Shown here in pieces: positions 1 through 6,025 of a stretch of DNA of 6,689 nt. The stretch's first letter is position 1; the number at the start of each line of letters is the position of its first letter. The DNA lies in NCBI GenBank assembly GCA_019410445.1, contig DXSO01000092.1:1-6689 (forward strand). The letters run 5' to 3'. Origin of the DNA: Sutterella sp. GTDB lineage: Bacteria; Pseudomonadota; Gammaproteobacteria; Burkholderiales; Burkholderiaceae_F. The notes under the pieces were generated by a model. That model did no database searches. It was not told the DNA's origin and saw nothing but the letters and a program-made list of their open reading frames with translations. The position numbers and the translations under genes were made by a program.

Positions 1-455
1 ATCAAAGCTACCGAATCCGGCACGAAAGCAACCTTCCCGAGCCAGTCACGCTGCCGCGCGGTGGATCCCGTTTCGTTGAGCGAAAGGCGAGCCGCATCAA
101 AAAGCGGAGCCAATGATTTAAGGATCGGAGACGGCAGCTGATACTTCAAATGTTCTTCAGCCAATCGCAGCAACAGACTCTCCTGCGGTCGCAGTCGGGT
201 TGACGCCAGGTCCGAATCCGAAACACGTCTTCTGTAGCCGAAAGGTTTGCTCTTGGTGTTGCACTCGACTCCGAACTCTTCGTGATTGCGCAGACTTTGG
301 AGCATGCGCTGAAGTCGACGGGACTCAATCTGGTAGCCGGCTTCCGCCAGCGATTGTTCGAGTTCCGGCGTGGAAATCCATCCGTGTCTCGGTATAAGTC
401 TAAGGACAGTTAAAACAAGCAGGGCTTCCTTCGCTGCAGATCCGATAATTGCCAT
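1..455 (-). CDS. WYL-family helix-turn-helix transcriptional regulator, N-terminal part (3' end beyond window)
   Basis: The reading frame opens at an ATG (453-455) and stays open for 151 codons to the left edge. An in-frame TAG lies nine bases upstream of that ATG, and AAGGAAA (465-471) sits 9 nt from it, which fixes the start. Residues about 10-55 look like a winged helix-turn-helix: a leucine-rich helix, 'ISTPELEQSLAEAGY', then the recognition-helix-like 'ESRRLQRMLQSL'. Next come 'TKSKPFGYRRR' and the hallmark 'LRPQESLLLRLAEEHL' with 'ILKSLAPLFDAARLSL' (about residues 88-126). In proteobacterial WYL regulators this stretch links the HTH to the ligand-sensing WYL domain. The last visible residues, 'WLGKVAFVPDSVAL', match the lead-in to that domain, which itself lies outside the window. 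Members bind DNA as dimers, and some (BrxR/CapW type) control phage-defence islands. I cannot tell what this one controls. Confidence 0.85.
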   Translation of the reverse strand, partial: MAIIGSAAKEALLVLTVLRLIPRHGWISTPELEQSLAEAGYQIESRRLQRMLQSLRNHEEFGVECNTKSKPFGYRRRVSDSDLASTRLRPQESLLLRLAEEHLKYQLPSPILKSLAPLFDAARLSLNETGSTARQRDWLGKVAFVPDSVAL

Positions 456-654
456 GACTAAAGGTTTCCTTGACGGGTATTCACATTAATAGTCTAGCCC
501 AATTACTGATTGACATCCGAATTACTTTTTTCTACTTCTCTTCTGGAAAGAGAAAAAATTCTTCATTTAAAAATATATTTCTAATTCAGATTAGAGTCTT
601 TTCAAGAATCAACTAAGTGAGAATTTGATATTCTCAATACAACTCAATGGAAAT

Positions 655-695
655 AAAAAAGCTTCGTTGGGATAAAACAATCACAACGAAGCTTT
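655..695 (-). terminator. Rho-independent terminator of the autotransporter relic
   Basis: GCTTCGTTG (661-669) pairs perfectly with CAACGAAGC (684-692), and flanking AAA/TTT lengthens the stem. Read on the minus strand, the hairpin is followed by a run of six T. It lies about 38 nt past the stop of the autotransporter fragment, so the original 3' end of that gene is preserved even though its 5' part is lost. Confidence 0.85.
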
Positions 696-732
696 CAGCC
701 ATCAGCAATCTAACGTTCTTTTCAAGAACTCT

Positions 733-1260
733 TTAGAAAGTCAGACGAACGCCGGCACTAAACAGATACGGATTATCAATATCTCCACCAGCCGTGCGCT
801 CAAGTTCGCCGTAGACATATGCATTGTCACCCATCATGAATTGAGCTCCAATACCATAGGTGACCCAGCCGCCCCCGAGATCTTCACTCAATGCCTGGCG
901 CAAATCCTCTTTGCTCGCCATACCATCGGCATCTCCCATCCAGTCATACGAATATGAAAGCATGCCGTAGAACGATCCCTTCTTTTCGGGGAAATCGTAC
1001 CCCGCTCGAACACCCACTCGCGTCACGAAAGATTGGAAATCATCCTGATTGATATGAACGCCATTGGAAGCCGTTTTGTCATCGCCGCCAATGAAGCCGT
1101 AGGTAAATTCAATCTGAGGTTCAACATAGGCACGATCTTCAATAAAGCGGAACGTATATCCCATTTCAGCTGAAAGACTGAAGGCACTGGAACTCGTATC
1201 AAGCGCCATGTTTCAAGCAGCAATATCGTTCTTCAAATAACCATAGCGGTAAGAACGAAC
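733..1260 (-). pseudogene. Autotransporter beta-barrel domain, 5'-truncated and interrupted by a stop codon
   Basis: The longest open piece (733-1209, 158 codons) is the C-terminal half of an outer-membrane autotransporter barrel. It shows alternating amphipathic strands, 'AEMGYTFRF', 'YVEPQIEFTYGF', 'TRVGVRAGYDFP', 'VTYGIGAQF', 'AYVYGELERTAGGD', and the terminal aromatic strand 'YLFSAGVRLTF' ending in Phe, as needed for BAM-dependent insertion. The frame continues upstream of the apparent ATG: after TGA (1213-1215) it reads 'VRSYRYGYLKNDIAA', which fits the preceding barrel strand. A further TGA (1297-1299) closes the frame, and nothing beyond resembles a barrel, passenger or signal peptide. 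Complete barrels are about 270-300 residues, so roughly half is missing. The 158-residue piece has no signal peptide and no ribosome binding site, so it cannot be a working outer-membrane protein. Calling it an intact short gene would be wrong. Confidence 0.85.
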
Positions 1261-1318
1261 CGCCGTCAGCCTAGCCTTCGAGCATATGATTTTTTCTCAT
1301 TGATCACAATCGATCTTC

Positions 1319-1356
1319 TGCGTCCCTTATTGACGCATCTTAGACAAAAATACCCT
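1319..1356 (+). promoter_or_regulatory. Possible promoter with overlapping inverted repeat, upstream of the 349-residue protein
   Basis: TTGACG (1330-1335) resembles a -35 box. TACCCT (1351-1356) is a poor -10 at only 15 nt spacing, so this is a weak promoter call. TGCGTC (1319-1324) and GACGCA (1332-1337) form a 6-bp inverted repeat with a 7-nt spacer that overlaps the -35, as an operator would. The 9-mer ATTGACGCA recurs at 3051-3059. Confidence 0.3.
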
Positions 1357-1402
1357 GTAGACAGATCAATCAAGAAGCACCTTGAGCTTCTCTATTAACA
1401 AG

Positions 1403-2452
1403 ATGGAATCAATGCATACGGGGAACCAAAATCAACTCTCGACACCATTGGCACTTGATCAGGCCATGCGTTTGACAACAAGCTTGCTGCCGAAATCAAG
1501 CCACTCTTTTGAAAGAATTTCGGCTGAAACAGCTCTGGAAGTCGTCAGCCTTCTGCGTTCGTGCAATCACACGCAAGACGAGCAGTTGACGGCATTGCTG
1601 TGGCTTTTCCCTGATAAAGAAATCCCAAGACTCGCTCCCGGCTACCTGGTCCCCGCCATTAGAGCTTTGCCCAATCTCTGGAAACAAATCCTGACCGAAC
1701 TCAATCGCCGCAACAACGAGAGCATCATTCCGGTCGCAATACAACGAATGCCGCCGATTGCCTGCAGCATCGCATCAGCCTATCTCTACGTTCTCAACGA
1801 ACATGGCCGACGGCAGATTTTCGAGTTTCCTGATCAATTTGCCGAACCGCTTCCAATCAAACAATTTCTGGCAAATTTCCTTTGTCTGGCTAAGGAACTC
1901 ACCAAGAAAGATCCATATATGACCGCGGATCGATTGTTGTTGTCTGTCTGTACCTCCATCGAACATGCGGCACTGACGGATGATCTTATGCCTGAGACAA
2001 CATGGGTTTGGGCAATTCGCTCCAATGCGGAAACAGAAGGCTTTGACTCTGCAGGCAGCCTTAAATCCTTGAAACGTTTTCTCAGAGAATTCTGGCTAAC
2101 GACCGGCTCCTACCCACCCGATCACGCATCAGCCGATAAAGTTTTCTTTGTTCGAATCGAAAAAGATCGTACCGGTGCCGAAGGCGCCATTGATCGATTG
2201 ATGACATCACTGTCAATCCGGTTCTCAATGCTTTTTGATATTCGCAAAGAGCCGTTTTCCGCAGACATGAAAACACTAAACTGGAGTCGAGTCCCAATCC
2301 ACTCGTGGCATCAAGGACTCGGTTATTCCGGTCGGCATCAGTGTCTTCTCAAAAGCAAAGCTGCTGACCCTCTCTCCGAATTTATCAGATTTAAGCGCAA
2401 TGCATCTCAAACCGAGGAATACCAACAACTGATCGGGATCACAAGACACTAA
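1403..2452 (+). CDS. Protein of unknown function, 349 residues
   Basis: I do not recognise this family. The frame is open from a TTG at 1382 to TAA (2450-2452). ATG codons occur at 1403 and 1412, and none has a strong ribosome binding site (AGAAG precedes the TTG, GATGGA precedes the second ATG). I prefer ATG 1403, with the exact start uncertain by about ten residues. The protein looks soluble, with no signal peptide or long membrane segment. It appears mostly helical and leucine-rich in the first two thirds, including 'LEVVSLLRSC', 'LTALLWLFPDKEIPRL' and 'PIKQFLANFLCLAKELTKK'. The last third is more mixed, with 'KVFFVRIEKDRTGAEGAID' and the Trp/His-rich 'LNWSRVPIHSWHQGLGYSG'. No Walker, nuclease, protease or DNA-binding motif could be identified. 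Length, absence of stops and normal residue mix argue that it is a real, intact gene. It stands alone, with no co-directional partner nearby. Confidence 0.8.
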   Translation: MESMHTGNQNQLSTPLALDQAMRLTTSLLPKSSHSFERISAETALEVVSLLRSCNHTQDEQLTALLWLFPDKEIPRLAPGYLVPAIRALPNLWKQILTELNRRNNESIIPVAIQRMPPIACSIASAYLYVLNEHGRRQIFEFPDQFAEPLPIKQFLANFLCLAKELTKKDPYMTADRLLLSVCTSIEHAALTDDLMPETTWVWAIRSNAETEGFDSAGSLKSLKRFLREFWLTTGSYPPDHASADKVFFVRIEKDRTGAEGAIDRLMTSLSIRFSMLFDIRKEPFSADMKTLNWSRVPIHSWHQGLGYSGRHQCLLKSKAADPLSEFIRFKRNASQTEEYQQLIGITRH

Positions 2453-2473
2453 CTATAAATACGCCAGAACAAA

Positions 2474-2495
2474 GCCGGATGAATAATCATCCGGC
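2474..2495. terminator. Hairpin between convergent genes, probable bidirectional terminator
   Basis: GCCGGATGA (2474-2482) and TCATCCGGC (2487-2495) make a perfect 9-bp stem with a 4-nt loop, 22 nt after the stop of the 349-residue gene. The T-tract is poor on the plus strand (ATACTGATATTT) and somewhat better on the minus strand (TTTGTTCT). It may therefore end both this gene and the acidic gene coming from the right. Confidence 0.65.
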
Positions 2496-2521
2496 ATACT
2501 GATATTTAATCAAACAACTAT

Positions 2522-2626
2522 TTAAGCAAATCTGATTTTGGCGTTCATTTTTATAAATGATTTCAAATTCTTATATCACTAGCCCAAATGAACTCATAAA
2601 ATAATCTTGGCTCGATATTTGCTTAA
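2522..2626. repeat. Separated inverted repeat TTAAGCAAAT / ATTTGCTTAA
   Basis: TTAAGCAAAT (2522-2531) and its exact complement ATTTGCTTAA (2617-2626) lie 85 nt apart in AT-rich DNA downstream of the acidic gene. The shared 7-mer TAAGCAA is also present in the palindrome upstream of that gene (3031-3037). It may mark protein-binding sites flanking the gene, or be chance in AT-rich sequence. Confidence 0.3.
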
Positions 2627-2654
2627 GATATGTAGATATCGACTGATGACCCCA

Positions 2655-2981
2655 TCACAAACCTCTGTTTCTATCGATGATCAAGTCCCAGTAATTATTC
2701 TCAGCGATTCGGATTATCATCTTCGCCAGATCAATAATTTGTTCGCCATCTCCATCCTCGGTTGATAAAACTTCTATTTCATCAAGTATCAACCCGATAG
2801 CATCGTCTCTGCACCACGCAACCTTGCAATCATTGTTTTCAAGCAGCTCCTCAATCCGATCCGACGGACTCTCGTAATCCGACTCTTCGAGCGGTTTTGA
2901 TCCTGTATGCTCAAGAAATTCCTCTTCGGTATAGAGATCAACCGTGTTCTCCCAAAGATTCACCGCAATGAAGTGATCCAT
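2655..2981 (-). CDS. Small, strongly acidic protein of unknown function, 108 residues
   Basis: The frame runs from ATG (2979-2981) to TGA (2655-2657). AAGGAG (2988-2993) precedes it with a 6-nt spacer, an excellent ribosome binding site that makes both gene and start convincing. The product has about 29 Asp/Glu against about 8 Lys/Arg (roughly 27% acidic, net near -21). Acidic clusters include 'YTEEEFLE' and 'RIEELLENND', and aromatic residues sit near both ends ('VNLWENTVDLY', 'NNYWDLIIDRN'). There is no signal peptide or membrane segment, and it matches no family I know. Small acidic proteins of this kind occur as DNA mimics, antitoxins, immunity proteins and chaperone-like partners, but none of these is shown here. 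It is convergent with the 349-residue gene and divergent from the NERD-helicase across a roughly 440-nt gap. No clear T-rich terminator was found directly after its stop. The nearest hairpin is at 2474-2495. Confidence 0.8.
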   Translation of the reverse strand: MDHFIAVNLWENTVDLYTEEEFLEHTGSKPLEESDYESPSDRIEELLENNDCKVAWCRDDAIGLILDEIEVLSTEDGDGEQIIDLAKMIIRIAENNYWDLIIDRNRGL

Positions 2982-3418
2982 CTCCTACTCCTTTTCAAAG
3001 AAATTTATTTCTTTTTTCTTTGCTTCAGTGTAAGCAAGGGTGTGTCAATGATTGACGCAGTCACATACTTTGAAGTCGCAGATGTTTACACCTCGACAAC
3101 AACATTCTTTCGATTATCTTTGTTGATAACAACAAGCCCGTCCGACGCTTAGTCTCTTCTTCATAAAAATGGTTTGGGAATTTATCAGCAAGAACCAGGA
3201 CAGCAAACCAGATTCCTCGTTCGTAATCCGCATCACTTCAAAAGTACTTTACGAGGATAAACTCGGTAAAAAGCAGCGCTCCTAAATCACCCAATATAAG
3301 TTTGCGCGGTTCTTTTCTACCCTCCCCACACTTCATCAAAACATTTAAAACAGAAGGCGTAGAATGATCAAATCAATTGATTTTGCAAATACATACTCAG
3401 CATGGGAATTTATGCATC
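2982..3418. other. Divergent intergenic region, no convincing gene
   Basis: This stretch lies between the divergent acidic gene and the NERD-helicase. Its left part holds the ribosome binding site of the acidic gene and two palindromes, listed separately. A 38-codon ORF (3169-3285, plus; begins 'MVWEFISKNQDSK') has no ribosome binding site and no recognisable similarity, and I do not support it as a gene. TTGTTG (3120-3125) and CAACAA (3130-3135) form a weak AT-rich hairpin. TATAAG (3295-3300) resembles a -10 box for the plus strand but lacks a good -35. Confidence 0.5.
3020..3059. promoter_or_regulatory. Two adjacent palindromes, candidate operators upstream of the acidic gene
   Basis: TTGCTT (3020-3025) and AAGCAA (3032-3037) form a 6-bp inverted repeat with a 6-nt spacer. 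Seven bases further on, GTCAAT-G-ATTGAC (3044-3056) is a perfect palindrome. Two further flanking pairs match after one mismatch. Read on the minus strand the second palindrome contains TTGACA, a perfect -35 hexamer pointing at the acidic gene. No good -10 lies at normal spacing, so promoter status is open. Position, 39-78 nt upstream of the start codon, suits a repressor or activator site. Confidence 0.4.
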
Positions 3419-3558
3419 ATGGCTCGAATCTTAAGTACCCCATCGTGTCCAACCTCCACATCCCGTGCCGGCTCAATCGCCGAGCTTTCCGTCCAGCAGC
3501 GTCTAATGGAGCTGCCCGAAGACTACAGCGTCATACCCAACATTACGATTTGCGATAA
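3364..3558 (+). other. Short ORF with good ribosome binding site overlapping the start of the NERD-helicase gene
   Basis: ATG (3364-3366) follows AGAAGG with about 7 nt spacing, a better initiation signal than that of the NERD-helicase ATG at 3419. The 64-codon product begins 'MIKSIDFANTYSAWEF' and runs in another frame 140 nt into the nuclease gene. After 3419 its composition (Arg/Ala-rich) looks like an out-of-frame shadow. It could be a leader ORF affecting downstream translation, or simply chance. Confidence 0.2.
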
Positions 3559-5098
3559 GACAGGTTCCCGCGCTCTATCCGAATGCGACATTGTCGTCAT
3601 CACTCCATTGGGAGCAGTTTGCGTCGTGGAAGTCAAAGCCGGCAATCTCGGTACTGACAACAACGGTGACTTTGTGCGCCAATATGCCGACCAGGCCGCA
3701 ACAAGCAATATTTCAGTACAGATCGACCGACAAAAACAGCTTCTGCAAAATCGTCTCGCCCAGTTCAAAAACATCCTCTTCGAGCATTTTCTGGCACTGC
3801 CCAACGGAGTTTTTCAAGCCAGCGACTCCACGCTCAACGACTACAGTGGGAGACTTTTTGATTCGAACACCATTGCACATCTCCCCGATCGCATCCGTTC
3901 CCTCAACGACTCAGCTGCCCTTTCAGGTCGAACCTGCGACAAGTCTGCTTTAGAGAACTTTTTCCTCAACCACTACACATACCAAATGTCAGTGGCTGCC
4001 ATTTGCGACACGCTTGAGCAAGCCGCACGTTCACAAACCTCAGGCTTAGCAGCCTGGGTACCTCGCGTCTCTTCTGCTCTGCCGCTCATTTCGGTAACGG
4101 CACCCGCAGGTGCAGGCAAAACAGAGTTGGCCGTTCGTCTTATCGAACAAGCCCATCGTGAAAATAAGCGCTGCTGTTATTTCACCTTCACTCGCAATGG
4201 AGTGGAGTCTCTTACGCGTCGCGGTCTCGTTTACAAAGCAGCCTACGCCGGAACATGGCATGAATTTGCCATTGAAACACAGTGTCCGGAAGTTGATCTG
4301 GCTTCTTGCAATGACACCGAGCGCAAAATTATTTTTGAATCCGCTTCCGCCCGACTCGTAAACGATCTCTCAAAAGGGCGTTTTACCTGGGACATCATCA
4401 TCGTTGATGATGCGCAGGACTTTCAGATCGAATGGATTCAAGCGCTCACCGGAGCCCTGAGCGACACCGGGCACATGTACGTCCTCAGCGATCCTTATTC
4501 GCAAGTATTTTCTCGAGAGCCAATCATTCCTTTCGATGAAGCCGAAACCATTTTTATTCGTTCACAGGAAACGCTTCGTATTCCGCGCGTTCGCGCAGAA
4601 GAAATGAAGGCACTGCGCATTGTGGATTCTGACTTTGTTTCGACAAGCCCCTATGAAGGAGACAACACCTTCATACCTGCACCTTACACAGGAGCAGATT
4701 CGCTTCATAAAGCCACTCGCAACGCCATCGAAAAATACATTGACCTCGGTTTCCGCCCCGATCAGATTGCAGTGCTCTCGTGGCATGGTCTTGAATCATC
4801 GGACATCCTGCGCCACAGCAAATTTGGACACAGACTCCTGAAAAAGCCCACGAACAAGTTCGATTCCAACAACAACCGCATCTTCTCCGAAGGAGAAATT
4901 TTCTGCGACACATTGCTGCGATTCCGCGGACTTTGTGCGCCATGCGTGATTGTGACTGAAATGGACTTTGAAGAAGTCGACGATCGTGTGCGCAATCTTT
5001 TGTATCACGCTATGACGCGCTCCTCAGTCGCTCTGGCTTTCATCATGAGCGAAAAGGCCTTCAATTCGCTCACCCGGCACATCAACAGCCTGACATAG
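3419..5098 (+). CDS. NERD nuclease domain fused to UvrD-like superfamily 1 helicase, 559 residues
   Basis: A single protein has two enzymatic modules. The N-terminal NERD domain (about residues 1-130) is a PD-(D/E)XK-type nuclease fold. Visible candidate active-site residues are E22, D57 in 'SECDIVVITP', and E71/K73 in 'VVEVKAGNLG'. The helicase core follows a linker: Walker A 'APAGAGKTE' (228-236), Walker B 'IIIVDDAQDF' (326-335, the DExQ-like signature of UvrD/Rep enzymes), motif III-like 'YVLSDPYSQVF' (354-364), motif V-like 'FRGLCAPCVIV' (502-512) and motif VI 'YHAMTRS' with R534 as probable arginine finger. The large 1B/2B insertions of full UvrD are reduced, giving a compact enzyme. The frame is open from TTG 3377, but I choose ATG 3419 because 'MARILSTP...SRAG' matches NERD protein N-termini. 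Its ribosome binding site is weak (GGGA, 11 nt away). Expected activity is ATP-driven DNA translocation with nicking or cleavage. Related nuclease-helicase proteins occur in phage defence and DNA repair, and here the role is inferred. Confidence 0.9.
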   Translation: MARILSTPSCPTSTSRAGSIAELSVQQRLMELPEDYSVIPNITICDKTGSRALSECDIVVITPLGAVCVVEVKAGNLGTDNNGDFVRQYADQAATSNISVQIDRQKQLLQNRLAQFKNILFEHFLALPNGVFQASDSTLNDYSGRLFDSNTIAHLPDRIRSLNDSAALSGRTCDKSALENFFLNHYTYQMSVAAICDTLEQAARSQTSGLAAWVPRVSSALPLISVTAPAGAGKTELAVRLIEQAHRENKRCCYFTFTRNGVESLTRRGLVYKAAYAGTWHEFAIETQCPEVDLASCNDTERKIIFESASARLVNDLSKGRFTWDIIIVDDAQDFQIEWIQALTGALSDTGHMYVLSDPYSQVFSREPIIPFDEAETIFIRSQETLRIPRVRAEEMKALRIVDSDFVSTSPYEGDNTFIPAPYTGADSLHKATRNAIEKYIDLGFRPDQIAVLSWHGLESSDILRHSKFGHRLLKKPTNKFDSNNNRIFSEGEIFCDTLLRFRGLCAPCVIVTEMDFEEVDDRVRNLLYHAMTRSSVALAFIMSEKAFNSLTRHINSLT

Positions 5099-5120
5099 TT
5101 GAGTGAATCGGGCAAAACAA

Positions 5121-5158
5121 TCCGGTTTATGCGACTAACGCATTGAGCATAAACCGGA
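5121..5158. terminator. 12-bp hairpin between NERD-helicase and YgjV relic
   Basis: TCCGGTTTATGC (5121-5132) pairs perfectly with GCATAAACCGGA (5147-5158) across a 14-nt loop, 22 nt past the helicase stop. No T-tract follows on the plus strand. On the minus strand the stem is followed by TTGTTTTG, which fits termination of the YgjV transcript. It probably serves both convergent genes. Confidence 0.7.
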
Positions 5159-5240
5159 ACATCGCTCCCCTTCACTGAGGCACTCATTTATGGAAGTCTC
5201 TCAAAGCACCTGAAATCTTCGCTTGCAATAGCGATCGGTG

Positions 5241-5742
5241 TTAGGCGCTTTGATTTTCACGCTTCTCTTTCTCGGCTCGATACCATCCAAGCAAAACAGA
5301 AATGATCATGCCGGTTTCAAGCACGACGCCGCCGTAGCTGCCCGCCCAAATATTGTGGACAACCCACAGCACCGAGCCGACAATAAGTCCGATGCGGAAA
5401 ACTGCGCCGGTCAGCCTAAAGAGCGTAAGGGTCAAAATCATGCGGCAGGACGGAGATAAAAGACGTCGGCTGCGACAACCCCGCCGCTGCAATTGAAACG
5501 CCCCATACGGCAAAAACCCAGAACCAGGATCGGCTGTACAAAGAAATGCCGATTCACACAAAACCGATCAAATTGGCACCAACCGCAAGGTCAAGTCCCA
5601 ACAGAAAGAAATGCACGATGTAGCAGAACCGATGCATCAGCGAAATCACCTTGAGCTTTTTCTCGCTCGGCGGGCTCATCGCCCACGGCCCGCAGATCGC
5701 GGCCAAAACGCCGAATCCCTGAGCTCAAGTCTCTGTATTCAT
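5241..5742 (-). pseudogene. ygjV: YgjV-family inner-membrane protein, inactivated by two stops and a frameshift
   Basis: Read from ATG (5740-5742), the frame gives 'MNTET', a TGA (5725-5727), then 'AQGFGVLAAICGPWAMSP' and 'FCYIVHFFLLGLDLAVGANL'. A second TGA (5554-5556) follows, then 'IGISLYSRSWFWVFAVWG' and 'SFISVLP'. A single-base shift near 5440-5446 moves the reading to the frame ending at 5241. That frame continues 'RIGLIVGSVLWVVHNIWAGS', 'YGGVVLETGMIISVLLGWYR' and a charged tail. The order, spacing and 'WVVHNIWAGSYGG' signature match Imp-YgjV proteins ('WLAQGVGV...', 'VIHNFWAGSIGG' in E. coli), hydrophobic multi-span inner-membrane proteins of unknown function. Total length (about 167 codons) is close to the family norm, so the gene is complete in extent but dead. 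The TGA codons sit where Trp (TGG) and Arg (CGA) are plausible ancestral codons. The 106-codon open piece starting at a TTG (5561) is a fragment, not a real gene. Confidence 0.85.
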
Positions 5743-5960
5743 ATCCCTGTGTCTACATACTTCATTACTGACAGCAGCATCTTACGCAATATCCTACAAA
5801 GCTTCCGAAACACTCACACAACGGCAGCGCCGGTTACGATTATTGCGACGTCAACAAGCATCCAACTCATTGAAAGTCGTAATTTGTCCATTACTAGTTG
5901 CCATACTGCTTCGCTCTTAAATGAATTCAGCTGAAAATTCCGCAATATCCTGAACAAATA
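5743..5960. other. Gap between YgjV relic and cytochrome relic, no supported gene
   Basis: This is the upstream side of the YgjV relic. On the minus strand an 18-codon hydrophobic start ('MSWMLVDVAIIVTGAAVV', 5817-5870) meets a TGA. The same frame then continues through a basic stretch to another stop beside the YgjV start. It could be a broken small membrane protein but lacks a ribosome binding site and recognisable similarity. CGCAATATCCT occurs twice (5785-5795 and 5941-5951), which may be chance. Confidence 0.35.
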
Positions 5961-5963
5961 AAG

Positions 5964-5998
5964 AAGCGACGTAAGACCTCCTGGTATTTACATCGCTT
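5964..5998 (-). terminator. Rho-independent terminator of the cytochrome relic
   Basis: AAGCGACGTAA (5964-5974) and TTACATCGCTT (5988-5998) form an 11-bp stem whose single irregular pair is a G-U wobble in minus-strand RNA (a C-A mismatch in plus-strand RNA). On the minus strand TTCTTTATTTGTTC follows. It lies about 28 nt after the stop of the cytochrome fragment, so the native 3' end of that gene survives. Confidence 0.75.
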
Positions 5999-6025
5999 TT
6001 CTGTCTTGCACTTCAAACTATTGCA

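Noticed and set aside
536..554. 7-bp hairpin TTCTCTT-CTGGA-AAGAGAA upstream of the WYL gene
   Set aside because: It is made of purine/pyrimidine tracts in AT-rich DNA, with no T-tract on either strand and no gene ending there.
2907..3152. 81-codon plus-strand ORF
   Set aside because: Its start lies inside the acidic gene on the other strand, it has no ribosome binding site, and it is mostly low-complexity Phe/Leu from a T-rich tract.
3169..3285. 38-codon plus-strand ORF beginning MVWEF
   Set aside because: There is no ribosome binding site, no similarity and no supporting context. Kept only as a note in the intergenic entry.
5611..5934. 107-codon plus-strand ORF
   Set aside because: It lies antisense over the YgjV relic and the adjacent gap, has no recognisable similarity, and its composition is that of a shadow frame.
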